From an uncultured Rhizobiaceae group bacterium (GTDB lineage Bacteria; Pseudomonadota; Alphaproteobacteria; Rhizobiales; Rhizobiaceae), in NCBI GenBank assembly GCA_937944075.1, contig CALDZZ010000239.1, positions 1 through 6,978 of the forward strand: a stretch of 6,978 nt of DNA, read 5' to 3'. Position numbers and translations under genes: made by a program. Position 1 is the stretch's first letter, and each line of letters opens with the position of its first letter. The notes beneath the pieces are model-generated. The model ran no database searches and was not told the origin of the DNA. It saw nothing but the letters and a program-made list of their open reading frames with translations. Positions 1-5,230 of this stretch are shown piece by piece.

Positions 1-1403
1 TACTGGATTGCAGCAGACATTTCCTGAATGCACATCTGAATGGAAGCGTCTCCCGCAATATCAATCACCAGCGCATCTGGATGAGCAATTTGAACACCGA
101 GCGCTGCAGGAAGGCCATAACCCATCGTGCCAAGACCACCCGATGTCATCCATCGGTTTGGGTCTTCAAAGTGATAATATTGCGCAGCCCACATCTGGTG
201 TTGTCCCACTTCTGTGGTGATATAGGTCTTGCGATCCTTGGTCAGTTCATACAGGCGCTCAATCGCATATTGCGGCATGATAACATCCTTGTTTTCCTTG
301 TAACCAAGTGAATTTCGAGCGCGCCATTTTTCAATCTGATCCCACCACGGCTTCAAATCCTTGGCACTTGGAGTATGCTTCTGCGCACGCCAGAGTCGAA
401 CCATGTCTTCGAGAACATTCTCACAATCGCCAATAATGGGAACATCAACATGCACATTCTTGCCAATTGAAGAGGGGTCAATATCAACGTGAATTTTCTT
501 TGAGTTGGGAGAAAATGCATCCAGTCGTCCTGTGATCCGATCATCAAACCGTGCCCCAATACAAACCATGACATCGCAATCATGCATTACCATGTTGGCT
601 TCATAGGTACCGTGCATGCCGAGCATGCCAAGCCAGTTTTCACCACTCGCCTGATAAGCACCCAACCCCATCAGGGTAGAGGTAATCGGAAAGCCTGTCA
701 GCTCAACCAGTTCACGCAACAAACGACTGGCTTCATCACCCGAATTAATAACGCCACCACCTGAATAGATGACAGGTTTTTTGGCATTAGCCATCAGCGC
801 AATGGCTGCTTCTATTTCGTCCATGTCACCATTGAGCCTTGGCGCATATCCAGCCAGATCCGCCTCTTCAGGTGGGAAATAGGTTCCTGTCGCAAATTGC
901 ACATCCTTTGGAATATCAATCAGAACAGGCCCCGGACGACCATTTTGGGCAACGTGAAATGCTTCATGCATGACTTGCGGCAATTCATCAACCGAGCGCA
1001 CAAGCCAATTATGTTTTGTACAAGGACGCGTAATACCAACCGTATCAGCCTCCTGAAAGGCATCGGAGCCAATAAGCGGTGTTGGAACCTGTCCGGTAAT
1101 GCAAATCAGCGGGATGGAATCCATCAAGGCATCCTGCAAGGGTGTCACCGCATTGGTAGCCCCAGGTCCAGATGTCACCAACATACAGCCAACCTTGCCA
1201 GTTGAGCGTGCATAGCCTTCAGCAGCATGGCCTGCACCCTGTTCATGGCGCACAAGAACATGATGCACGTCATCTTGCTGAAAGATTTCATCATAAATCG
1301 GCAGCACTGCACCCCCGGGATATCCAAACAGGGTATCAACCCCGTTATCCTTAAGGGCTTGAACCACCATTTCAGCACCGGTCATTTCTCGTTTCTTACT
1401 CAT
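1..1403 (-). CDS. ilvB: Acetolactate synthase, large (catalytic) subunit, 3' end cut by the window edge
   Basis: This is the catalytic subunit of acetohydroxyacid synthase, a ThDP, FAD and Mg-dependent cytoplasmic enzyme that joins pyruvate to pyruvate or 2-oxobutyrate in the first common step of Val, Leu and Ile synthesis. I translated 467 codons with no stop or frameshift; family members are near 590 residues, so about 120 are missing past position 1. Visible are the N-terminal ThDP pyrimidine domain with FGYPGG (residues 26-31) and RHEQGAGHAAEGYAR (52-66, catalytic Glu54), LVTSGPGATN, the middle domain with VIYSGGGV and GARFDDRITGR, and the start of the ThDP diphosphate motif at GDAS (451-454). 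The Mg-binding Asn of that motif would lie beyond the edge. The ATG at 1403 has a purine-rich GAGAGAGA just upstream. GDAS instead of GDGS is normal for many of these enzymes. The regulatory subunit gene ilvH/ilvN probably follows to the left (inference). The symbol ilvI is equally used in this group. Confidence 0.96.
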   Translation of the reverse strand, partial: MSKKREMTGAEMVVQALKDNGVDTLFGYPGGAVLPIYDEIFQQDDVHHVLVRHEQGAGHAAEGYARSTGKVGCMLVTSGPGATNAVTPLQDALMDSIPLICITGQVPTPLIGSDAFQEADTVGITRPCTKHNWLVRSVDELPQVMHEAFHVAQNGRPGPVLIDIPKDVQFATGTYFPPEEADLAGYAPRLNGDMDEIEAAIALMANAKKPVIYSGGGVINSGDEASRLLRELVELTGFPITSTLMGLGAYQASGENWLGMLGMHGTYEANMVMHDCDVMVCIGARFDDRITGRLDAFSPNSKKIHVDIDPSSIGKNVHVDVPIIGDCENVLEDMVRLWRAQKHTPSAKDLKPWWDQIEKWRARNSLGYKENKDVIMPQYAIERLYELTKDRKTYITTEVGQHQMWAAQYYHFEDPNRWMTSGGLGTMGYGLPAALGVQIAHPDALVIDIAGDASIQMCIQEMSAAIQ

Positions 1404-1453
1404 CGTCTCTCTCGAAATTTCTTATCTATTTTCATTTACAGGATTCAGGGCAT

Positions 1454-1476
1454 AAAAAAAGCCCCCTTTGGGAGCT
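1454..1476 (-). terminator. Attenuator terminator of the ilv leader
   Basis: Read on the minus strand, AGCTCCC (1476-1470), the triloop AAA (1469-1467) and GGGGGCT (1466-1460) form a 7-bp stem with one G-U pair, followed by a run of T covering 1460-1454. It lies between the leader peptide stop (1512) and the ilvB start (1403), exactly where an attenuator terminator belongs, so it would end transcription before ilvB. Structure was judged by eye; no folding energy was computed. Confidence 0.88.
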
Positions 1477-1483
1477 GTTGTCG

Positions 1484-1533
1484 GCGTACACGCTGCTTTC
1501 GCGATGGCTTATCAAACCATCACGCGTGTACGC
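1484..1533 (-). promoter_or_regulatory. Pause/protector hairpin of the ilv attenuator
   Basis: Two arms, 1484-1493 and 1524-1533, are perfect 10-bp complements (GCGTACACGC with GCGTGTACGC). Inside them a second helix pairs 1500-1507 with 1517-1524 with one G-U, leaving a six-base bulge at 1494-1499. The first arm to be transcribed lies inside codons 10-13 of the leader peptide, straight after the Val run. A ribosome stalled on those codons would therefore block this helix. I could not identify a convincing antiterminator pairing between the freed arm and the terminator stem; only a short AGC/GCU core shows. Confidence 0.8.
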
Positions 1534-1562
1534 ACCATCACCACCACAATTTTATTAGACAT
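1512..1562 (-). CDS. Val-rich ilv attenuator leader peptide (16 aa)
   Basis: This short open frame encodes MSNKIVVVMVRTRVMV and ends in TGA. Seven of its 16 residues are Val (six, every one coded GTG) or Ile (one). The ATG at 1562 is preceded by AAAGGGA (1577-1571), eight bases upstream, a good ribosome binding site. The peptide itself probably has no job: translation speed through the Val codons would sense charged tRNA-Val and decide whether the downstream terminator forms, as in classical ilv and his leaders. Attenuation of ilvBN has, as I recall, been reported in Caulobacter crescentus. No Leu codon is present, so the signal appears to be Val, perhaps with Ile. It is too short for ordinary gene finders. 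Confidence 0.88.
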   Translation of the reverse strand: MSNKIVVVMVRTRVMV

Positions 1563-1589
1563 GATTATCGTCCCTTTGATTACATTCAG

Positions 1590-1618
1590 ACATTAGCCAC
1601 GGGAATTCGGTTCGTCAA
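1590..1618 (-). promoter_or_regulatory. Candidate housekeeping promoter of the ilv leader
   Basis: On the minus strand TTGACG (1618-1613) is a good -35 box. Seventeen bases on, TAATGT (1595-1590) is a poor -10 match (three of six). Transcription would begin near 1583, just ahead of the leader peptide ribosome binding site. The -35 and the position are persuasive; the -10 is weak. Confidence 0.4.
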
Positions 1619-1688
1619 TAAAAATCATATCTGAACCAGCTTTATGAGTTCATAGAAGATGCAGAGTGAAAAAACTTGAATGTTTTCT

Positions 1689-1713
1689 GGAACCATTCCT
1701 CTTCCTGTTCATT
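1689..1713 (+). promoter_or_regulatory. Candidate EcfG/RpoE2-type stress promoter before the small membrane genes
   Basis: GGAAC (1689-1693) is followed after 16 bases by CATT (1710-1713). The published general-stress promoter of alphaproteobacteria is roughly GGAAC-N16/17-CGTT, also given as GGAAC-N18/19-TT for Sinorhizobium RpoE2; this site fits the second form and misses one base of the first. A start near 1720 would leave a short leader before the ribosome binding site at 1733-1737. GGAAC alone is expected a dozen or so times by chance in a window this long, so position and spacing carry the weight. Confidence 0.42.
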
Positions 1714-1742
1714 TTGTCAGTGTCATACAAACAGGAGAAAAC

Positions 1743-2012
1743 ATGAAAACTTCACATGCTATCACAACCGCAGCTGCTGCCATTATCGTTGCTGCTGGTG
1801 CATTCTACTTTATCGATATCGACCAGACACAAGAGGGTAAATTACCTAACGTGGATATCTCCGTGGAAGGTGGACAAGCTCCCGAATATGATGTGACAAC
1901 CGGAAGCGTGGATATCGGTACGACTGAGAAAACGGTAACCGTGCCGGAAGTTACTCTCGAAGAAAAGGAAGTAACTGTACCAACACTCGAAATTCAGCCC
2001 GCTCAAGAATAA
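1743..2012 (+). CDS. Unrecognised small membrane-anchored protein with a Val-rich beta-type tail (89 aa)
   Basis: I do not recognise a named family. Residues 6-24 are a hydrophobic Ala/Ile/Val stretch ending in GAFYFID, reading as an uncleaved signal anchor or a signal peptide. The remaining 65 or so residues are acidic and would lie outside the inner membrane. They contain alternating Val/Thr/Glu patterns, including two VTVP units (residues 65-68 and 77-80) and two VDI segments, which suggests short beta strands. I chose the ATG at 1743 because AGGAG lies six bases before it; an in-frame ATG at 1680 has no such site and would add 21 residues ahead of the hydrophobic segment. The gene sits 45 bases before a Pmp3-like gene on the same strand, shares its terminator, and may be under a stress promoter (1689-1713). 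A role in the envelope is inference only. Confidence 0.82.
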   Translation: MKTSHAITTAAAAIIVAAGAFYFIDIDQTQEGKLPNVDISVEGGQAPEYDVTTGSVDIGTTEKTVTVPEVTLEEKEVTVPTLEIQPAQE

Positions 2013-2057
2013 AAGTCTGAAGGCCGGAAAAGAAAATTTAACAAAGAGGTAATCCCC

Positions 2058-2246
2058 ATGAATTCCATTCTAAAACTCATCATTGCAGTACTATTGCCAC
2101 CACTAGGCGTGTTGATCGAGGAAGGTGTCGGCAAGCAGCTGCTGATCAATATTGTCCTGACAATATTTGGCTATTTGCCAGGCATCATTCACGCCACATG
2201 GCTCATTGCCCAGGCAGACGCAGCAGACAAGCGTTTGATCAACTAA
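2058..2246 (+). CDS. YqaE/Pmp3-family small membrane protein (62 aa)
   Basis: This is a two-helix membrane peptide of the Pmp3/YqaE family (UPF0057). Members in yeast and plants affect membrane potential and salt tolerance; the bacterial ones are poorly understood and often stress-induced. The family signature is clear: LLPPLGVLIEEGVG (residues 12-25), the INIVLTIFGYLPGIIHA segment (30-46), and hydrophobic helices at about 4-20 and 28-50. At 62 residues it is slightly longer than the usual 50-55, owing to a polar C-terminal tail. The start has a strong AAAGAGGT upstream (about 2043-2050). It follows the 89-residue membrane protein by 45 bases with no terminator between, so the two are probably co-transcribed, and it is closed by the hairpin at 2280-2309. 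Confidence 0.93.
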   Translation: MNSILKLIIAVLLPPLGVLIEEGVGKQLLINIVLTIFGYLPGIIHATWLIAQADAADKRLIN

Positions 2247-2279
2247 ATAACTATTCCTCCTCCAAACCCAAAAGACTGA

Positions 2280-2309
2280 AAGAGGCAGCTATTAGCTGCC
2301 TCTTTTTTT
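2280..2309 (+). terminator. Rho-independent terminator of the small membrane gene pair
   Basis: AAGAGGCAGCT (2280-2290) and AGCTGCCTCTT (2294-2304) form a perfect 11-bp stem with an ATT loop, followed by T through 2309. It lies 33 bases after the Pmp3-like stop and 19 bases beyond the end of miaA, which converges from the other side. It may also slow miaA readthrough, but the tail on that strand is less U-rich. Confidence 0.93.
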
Positions 2310-2328
2310 GAAAGATAGCTAATCGCTG

Positions 2329-3201
2329 TCAGTCCAGAATTCCCCATTGCTCATCAAAGGAATTATTAAACCAGGTACTTTGACGCTTGGCATATTGCCT
2401 TGTTGCGGCTTTGGCCCGTTCAATGGCTTCTTCAAGGCTTAATTCACCTGCAAGATGTGCTGCAAGTTGAGGAACACCAATGGCTTTCATGACAGGCAGA
2501 GAGGGACTGAGGCGTTTGCGCAATAGAACCTTGACTTCATCCAGCGCGCCTTCTTCCACCATCCTATCAAACCGCATGTTGATGCGCTCATGAATATCTG
2601 CACGCGGTGGCATGACGAGAAACTTTTTGACAGACATCTCATCGGGAATAATCGCCTCACCTTTCTCCGCTTGCCAGTCGATGATTGATTTTCCACTGCT
2701 TTGATAAACTTCCAACGCGCGCGTTATGCGTTGTCTGTCACTAGGGCGCAGTTCCCTGGCCGCCTTTTCATCAAGCATCGCGTGCAATTCTTCCGAGGGA
2801 ACATCGATCATGGCGCGTATCTTGTTGCGGATTTCAGGCTTGATATCGGGCATCGGCGAAATGCCATCAAGAAGCGCATTAAAATATTGGCCGGTTCCAC
2901 CAACAAAAATCATTTTGCGTTTTTGGGATACAAGCTCACGAAATAGCGGTCTCACATCTTCAAGCCAATGCGCTACAGAATAAGCTTCCGCCCCGCTTCG
3001 ATGCCCAAACAGATGATGAGGTGCCTGGGAAGTTTCTTCTTGCGAAGGGCGGGCAGAAACAATCAGCAAATCTTCATAGACCTGCATGGAATCTGTATTG
3101 AGGATCACTGCATCATTTGCCTGTGCAAGTTTGAGGCTGGCAGAGGTTTTGCCACTTGCTGTAGGCCCGGCGATCAGAATAATGTCTTCATCACATTTCA
3201 T
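2329..3201 (-). CDS. miaA: tRNA dimethylallyltransferase MiaA
   Basis: MiaA transfers a dimethylallyl group from dimethylallyl diphosphate to N6 of A37 in tRNAs reading codons that begin with U, the first step to ms2i6A, and acts in the cytoplasm. Motifs seen: P-loop GPTASGKT (residues 12-19), DSMQVY (37-42), SARP (49-52), HHLFGH (62-67), VGGTGQYF (100-107), DRQRITRALEVY (155-166) and the C-terminal TRQYAKRQSTWF. The length of 290 is a little under the usual 300-315, with a short region around residues 120-150. The ATG at 3201 is forced from upstream by an in-frame stop ten bases before it, yet it has no clear ribosome binding site, so translation may be weak or the leader very short. It ends facing the small plus-strand gene pair. 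A terminator separates it from the protease gene, so it probably has its own promoter in 3202-3298. Confidence 0.97.
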   Translation of the reverse strand: MKCDEDIILIAGPTASGKTSASLKLAQANDAVILNTDSMQVYEDLLIVSARPSQEETSQAPHHLFGHRSGAEAYSVAHWLEDVRPLFRELVSQKRKMIFVGGTGQYFNALLDGISPMPDIKPEIRNKIRAMIDVPSEELHAMLDEKAARELRPSDRQRITRALEVYQSSGKSIIDWQAEKGEAIIPDEMSVKKFLVMPPRADIHERINMRFDRMVEEGALDEVKVLLRKRLSPSLPVMKAIGVPQLAAHLAGELSLEEAIERAKAATRQYAKRQSTWFNNSFDEQWGILD

Positions 3202-3243
3202 GAAAGCCGTTTAACAAACCTGAGCGTCGAATACCATGTCTGA

Positions 3244-3270
3244 TTTTTATCTGATCAATTCAGATGAAAA
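3244..3270. repeat. Inverted repeat upstream of miaA
   Basis: ATCTGA (3249-3254) and TCAGAT (3260-3265) are a perfect 6-bp inverted repeat around a five-base spacer. The flanks TTTT (3244-3247) and AAAA (3267-3270) extend it, with one T/G position between. It lies in the likely promoter region of miaA and could be an operator or a weak RNA hairpin in its leader. No family of binding sites is recognised. Confidence 0.4.
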
Positions 3271-3298
3271 ATGATTGGAATATTTTTTTGCTACAAAC

Positions 3299-3327
3299 AA
3301 AAAAGGGCTGATAAACCGCCCTTTTTT
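3299..3327 (-). terminator. Rho-independent terminator after the Do protease gene
   Basis: A-run plus GGGC (3299-3308) pairs with GCCC plus T-run (3318-3327) around a nine-base loop. Read on the minus strand this gives a GC core followed by six U, 22 bases past the protease stop. The shape is symmetrical, so it could work in both directions. It implies that miaA is not simply read through from the hfl cluster. Confidence 0.88.
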
Positions 3328-3348
3328 AATTCTGTATTTAATCGGTAT

Positions 3349-4854
3349 TTATTCGATACCAACCACAACAAAGCGAATATCGCCTGTTGGAGAGGCAACC
3401 ATTAGCAAAGCATTCTTGCGCCCCTGCTCTCTCAGGTCCGCAAGTTGCTTTTCAGCATCCGCAAGGGAGTTCACTGGCTCTTGTCCGATTTGAACAATGA
3501 TTTCACCTTTTTGAATACCCTTGTCCTGAGCAGCAGAACCACCATCAACCTCATTGATCAAAAGGCCGTTAAGGTCTTTGCTGATCTTGCCTTCTTCGCG
3601 AACCTTGTCGGTAAGCTCTGACAATTGCATGCCAAGAATGCTTTTGGTTTTAAGCTCCTGCTCTTGAGCTTCACCAGTCGAAAGCGATGCCAGCTTCTTC
3701 TCACCATCTTCAAGACGACCCAGGGTTACACCAATTGTCTTTTTCTCACCCTTGCGAAGTACAAGAACGTCAACTTCCTTCTCGACAGCCGTATCTGCAA
3801 CAATGATTGGCAAATCACGCATTTCGCTGACGGTCTTGCCATCAAACTCAAGAATGATGTCGCCGGAAAGAACTCCGCTTTTTTCTGCAGGACCATCTTT
3901 GACGACGCCACTTACCAAAGCACCCGATGCTTTTTCAAGGCCAAGGCTTTCAGCAATTTCGTCAGTAACTGTCTGGATTTGCACACCAAGCCAGCCACGA
4001 CGGGTTTCACCAAATTCAACAAGCTGGTTCACAACCTTGGTTGCAAGATTGGCAGGTATTGAAAAGCCAATACCGATAGAGCCGCCAGACGGAGAAATAA
4101 TGGCGGTATTAATGCCAACAACATCACCATCCATGTTAAACAATGGACCACCTGAGTTACCCCGGTTGATCGATGCATCGGTTTGTATGAAATTGTCATA
4201 AGGGCCGGAACTGATATCACGCCCTACCGCTGAAACGATACCCAGCGTCACGGTTCCGCCAAGACCAAACGGGTTGCCAATGGCCATCACCCAGTCACCA
4301 ATACGCGCCTTGTCAGAGTCACCAAAGGAAACTGCATTGAGCGGCTTTTCAGGTTTGACACGAAGAACAGCAATATCTGTTTTCGGGTCGGTACCCACCA
4401 ACTCTGCATCCAGTTTCGAGCCATCGCTGAAGTTGACCGTAATTTCGTCCGCATCCGCAATAACGTGATTGTTGGTGATGATGATGCCTTCTGCGTCCAG
4501 CACAAAACCCGAACCCAATGAGCTTCTGGTTCTTGGAGAACCGCCACGGTTGTTGTTTTCACCTTCACCACGCGGGAAAAGATCATCAAAGAATTCCTGG
4601 AAAGGCGAGCCTTCTGGTACTTGTGGTACGGGAAGATTTCTTCTGGTACCACGGTCTGCAACTTTTTGAGCTGTCGAAATATTGACAACCGCAGACATCA
4701 AGCCTTCAGCCAGATCTGCAACTGATGCGGGGCCTTGGGCATGAACAATGGAATGTGATGGCGCGGTTATGCTGGGTGCAGCAACCATTGCAGTGGCCAA
4801 AGCAAGCGCAACAGGAAGTCTGGTTGCAGTGTGTAACATTTTTTTAGAGATCAT
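3349..4854 (-). CDS. degP: Do/DegP-family periplasmic serine protease with two PDZ domains
   Basis: This HtrA-type protease and chaperone degrades misfolded periplasmic proteins. The mature chain begins after a signal peptide with KK near the N-terminus, a hydrophobic core at residues 13-26 and possible cleavage after VHA (37-39). In 501-residue numbering the trypsin-like domain spans about 42-285; the catalytic triad, as numbered from an in-frame start 14 codons upstream used for counting only, falls in TNNHV (His), TDIAVL (Asp) and GNSGGP (Ser), and all three are intact. PDZ1 (GWLGVQIQ onward) and a PDZ2 (ILGMQLSE onward) follow. An Asn/Gly-rich loop (GENNNRGG) follows FFDDLFPRG, as in other Do proteases. 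I start it at 4854 because GGAGG lies about six bases ahead; the in-frame ATG at 4896 has none and would spoil the signal peptide. It follows hflK-hflC-DUF2065, with 167 bases that may hold its own promoter. The exact paralogue (DegP, DegQ or MucD) cannot be decided here. Confidence 0.95.
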   Translation of the reverse strand: MISKKMLHTATRLPVALALATAMVAAPSITAPSHSIVHAQGPASVADLAEGLMSAVVNISTAQKVADRGTRRNLPVPQVPEGSPFQEFFDDLFPRGEGENNNRGGSPRTRSSLGSGFVLDAEGIIITNNHVIADADEITVNFSDGSKLDAELVGTDPKTDIAVLRVKPEKPLNAVSFGDSDKARIGDWVMAIGNPFGLGGTVTLGIVSAVGRDISSGPYDNFIQTDASINRGNSGGPLFNMDGDVVGINTAIISPSGGSIGIGFSIPANLATKVVNQLVEFGETRRGWLGVQIQTVTDEIAESLGLEKASGALVSGVVKDGPAEKSGVLSGDIILEFDGKTVSEMRDLPIIVADTAVEKEVDVLVLRKGEKKTIGVTLGRLEDGEKKLASLSTGEAQEQELKTKSILGMQLSELTDKVREEGKISKDLNGLLINEVDGGSAAQDKGIQKGEIIVQIGQEPVNSLADAEKQLADLREQGRKNALLMVASPTGDIRFVVVGIE

Positions 4855-4982
4855 AAGGACCCTCCATAAGACCGGGCCTGTCATGCCCACTTTCAAGTTA
4901 GTCGATACATACCATTAAAACAGGCTTTTGTATGTTAAAGAATAACACTATCACGGCCTATTGTATGATCGTTATTAATAAG

Positions 4983-5007
4983 TACGAAGTTTAAAGAAAA
5001 AAGTTCC
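4983..5007 (-). promoter_or_regulatory. Candidate ECF sigma-factor promoter before the Do protease gene
   Basis: On the minus strand GGAACTT (5007-5001) matches the -35 of sigma-E type and EcfG type promoters. Sixteen bases after GGAAC comes CGTA (4986-4983), one base off the CGTT expected at an EcfG -10. It lies in the 167-base gap between the DUF2065 stop and the protease start, giving a leader of about 120 bases. Stress control of degP by such factors is well known in E. coli. The A/T-rich surroundings raise the chance of a false match. Confidence 0.35.
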
Positions 5008-5021
5008 ATACAATCTGAAAA

Positions 5022-5207
5022 TTATCCACGCACCGACCAAACGATTGCAACGCCAATGAAAAGAGCAGCTATACCGACACCACGAAGGTTACTGTCCGGC
5101 AAGCGGGTGACATCCTCCACCATTTTTCTCATGGCATTGGGAAAGGCCGCATACAACAGCCCCTCGATGACAAAAACAAGACCAATACCGACAATCAGGT
5201 CAGACAT
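5022..5207 (-). CDS. DUF2065 (YjeT-like) small inner-membrane protein (61 aa)
   Basis: The function is unknown; the family is typically found next to hflC, as yjeT is in E. coli, which is the main support for the call. Two hydrophobic segments, residues 4-22 and 43-59, are separated by a charged loop with the family-like pattern AFPNAMRKMVEDVTRLPDSNLRGVG, given here only to residue positions 21-45. Both ends are short, as expected of a helical hairpin in the membrane. The start lies 23 bases after the hflC stop, so the gene is almost surely on the hflKC transcript. Its start codon is in the loop of a strong hairpin (5193-5223), so its translation may depend on ribosomes finishing hflC. A role with HflKC or FtsH is inference from position. 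Confidence 0.9.
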   Translation of the reverse strand: MSDLIVGIGLVFVIEGLLYAAFPNAMRKMVEDVTRLPDSNLRGVGIAALFIGVAIVWSVRG

Positions 5208-5223
5208 GATGCCTGACCTGATT
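5193..5223 (-). promoter_or_regulatory. Hairpin enclosing the start codon of the DUF2065 gene
   Basis: Arms 5193-5203 and 5213-5223 are perfect 11-bp complements (AATCAGGTCAG with CTGACCTGATT) around a nine-base loop. On the mRNA the 5' arm contains the likely ribosome binding site (AGG at 5219-5217, and AGG at 5214-5212 at its end), the loop holds the ATG (5207-5205), and the 3' arm is codons 2 to 5 of the gene. No U-run follows, so it is not a terminator. The hflC stop codon lies only eight bases before the 5' arm. Confidence 0.75.
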
Positions 5224-5230
5224 ACTTGTT

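Noticed and set aside
30..53. GDAS and a Cys (SIQMC) in the ThDP motif of the acetolactate synthase, suspected as a damaged active site
   Set aside because: Acetolactate synthases often have GDAS here, and the Asn that binds Mg lies about 25 residues further on, outside the window. The frame is intact throughout.
1227..1634. Plus-strand open frame with five His codons in a row near 1532-1546, resembling a his-operon leader
   Set aside because: The His codons (CAC, CAT) are the reverse complement of the GTG and ATG codons of the minus-strand Val leader peptide. The frame overlaps ilvB, has no ribosome binding site and is followed by no histidine gene.
1680..1742. Upstream in-frame ATG at 1680 for the 89-residue protein
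   Set aside because: It lacks a ribosome binding site, would place 21 extra residues ahead of the hydrophobic anchor, and would overlap the likely promoter. The ATG at 1743 has AGGAG at good spacing.
3202..3348. A missing gene between the Do protease and miaA (many relatives have serB near here, as I recall)
   Set aside because: The gap is too short and contains only a terminator and the miaA leader; no remnant frame is visible. Gene order varies between genera, so I do not claim a loss.
4844..4867. Seven-codon upstream frame (MEGPYDL) overlapping the Do protease start
   Set aside because: It has no ribosome binding site of its own, and its second to fourth codons are simply the protease gene's ribosome binding site. 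Chance is the simpler reading.
4855..4896. Upstream ATG at 4896 as the start of the Do protease
   Set aside because: It has no ribosome binding site and adds 14 residues before a good signal peptide. GGAGG precedes the ATG at 4854.
4972..4981. Palindrome TTATTAATAA before the Do protease gene
   Set aside because: In such A/T-rich sequence a ten-base A/T palindrome is easily due to chance, and no matching partner site was seen nearby.
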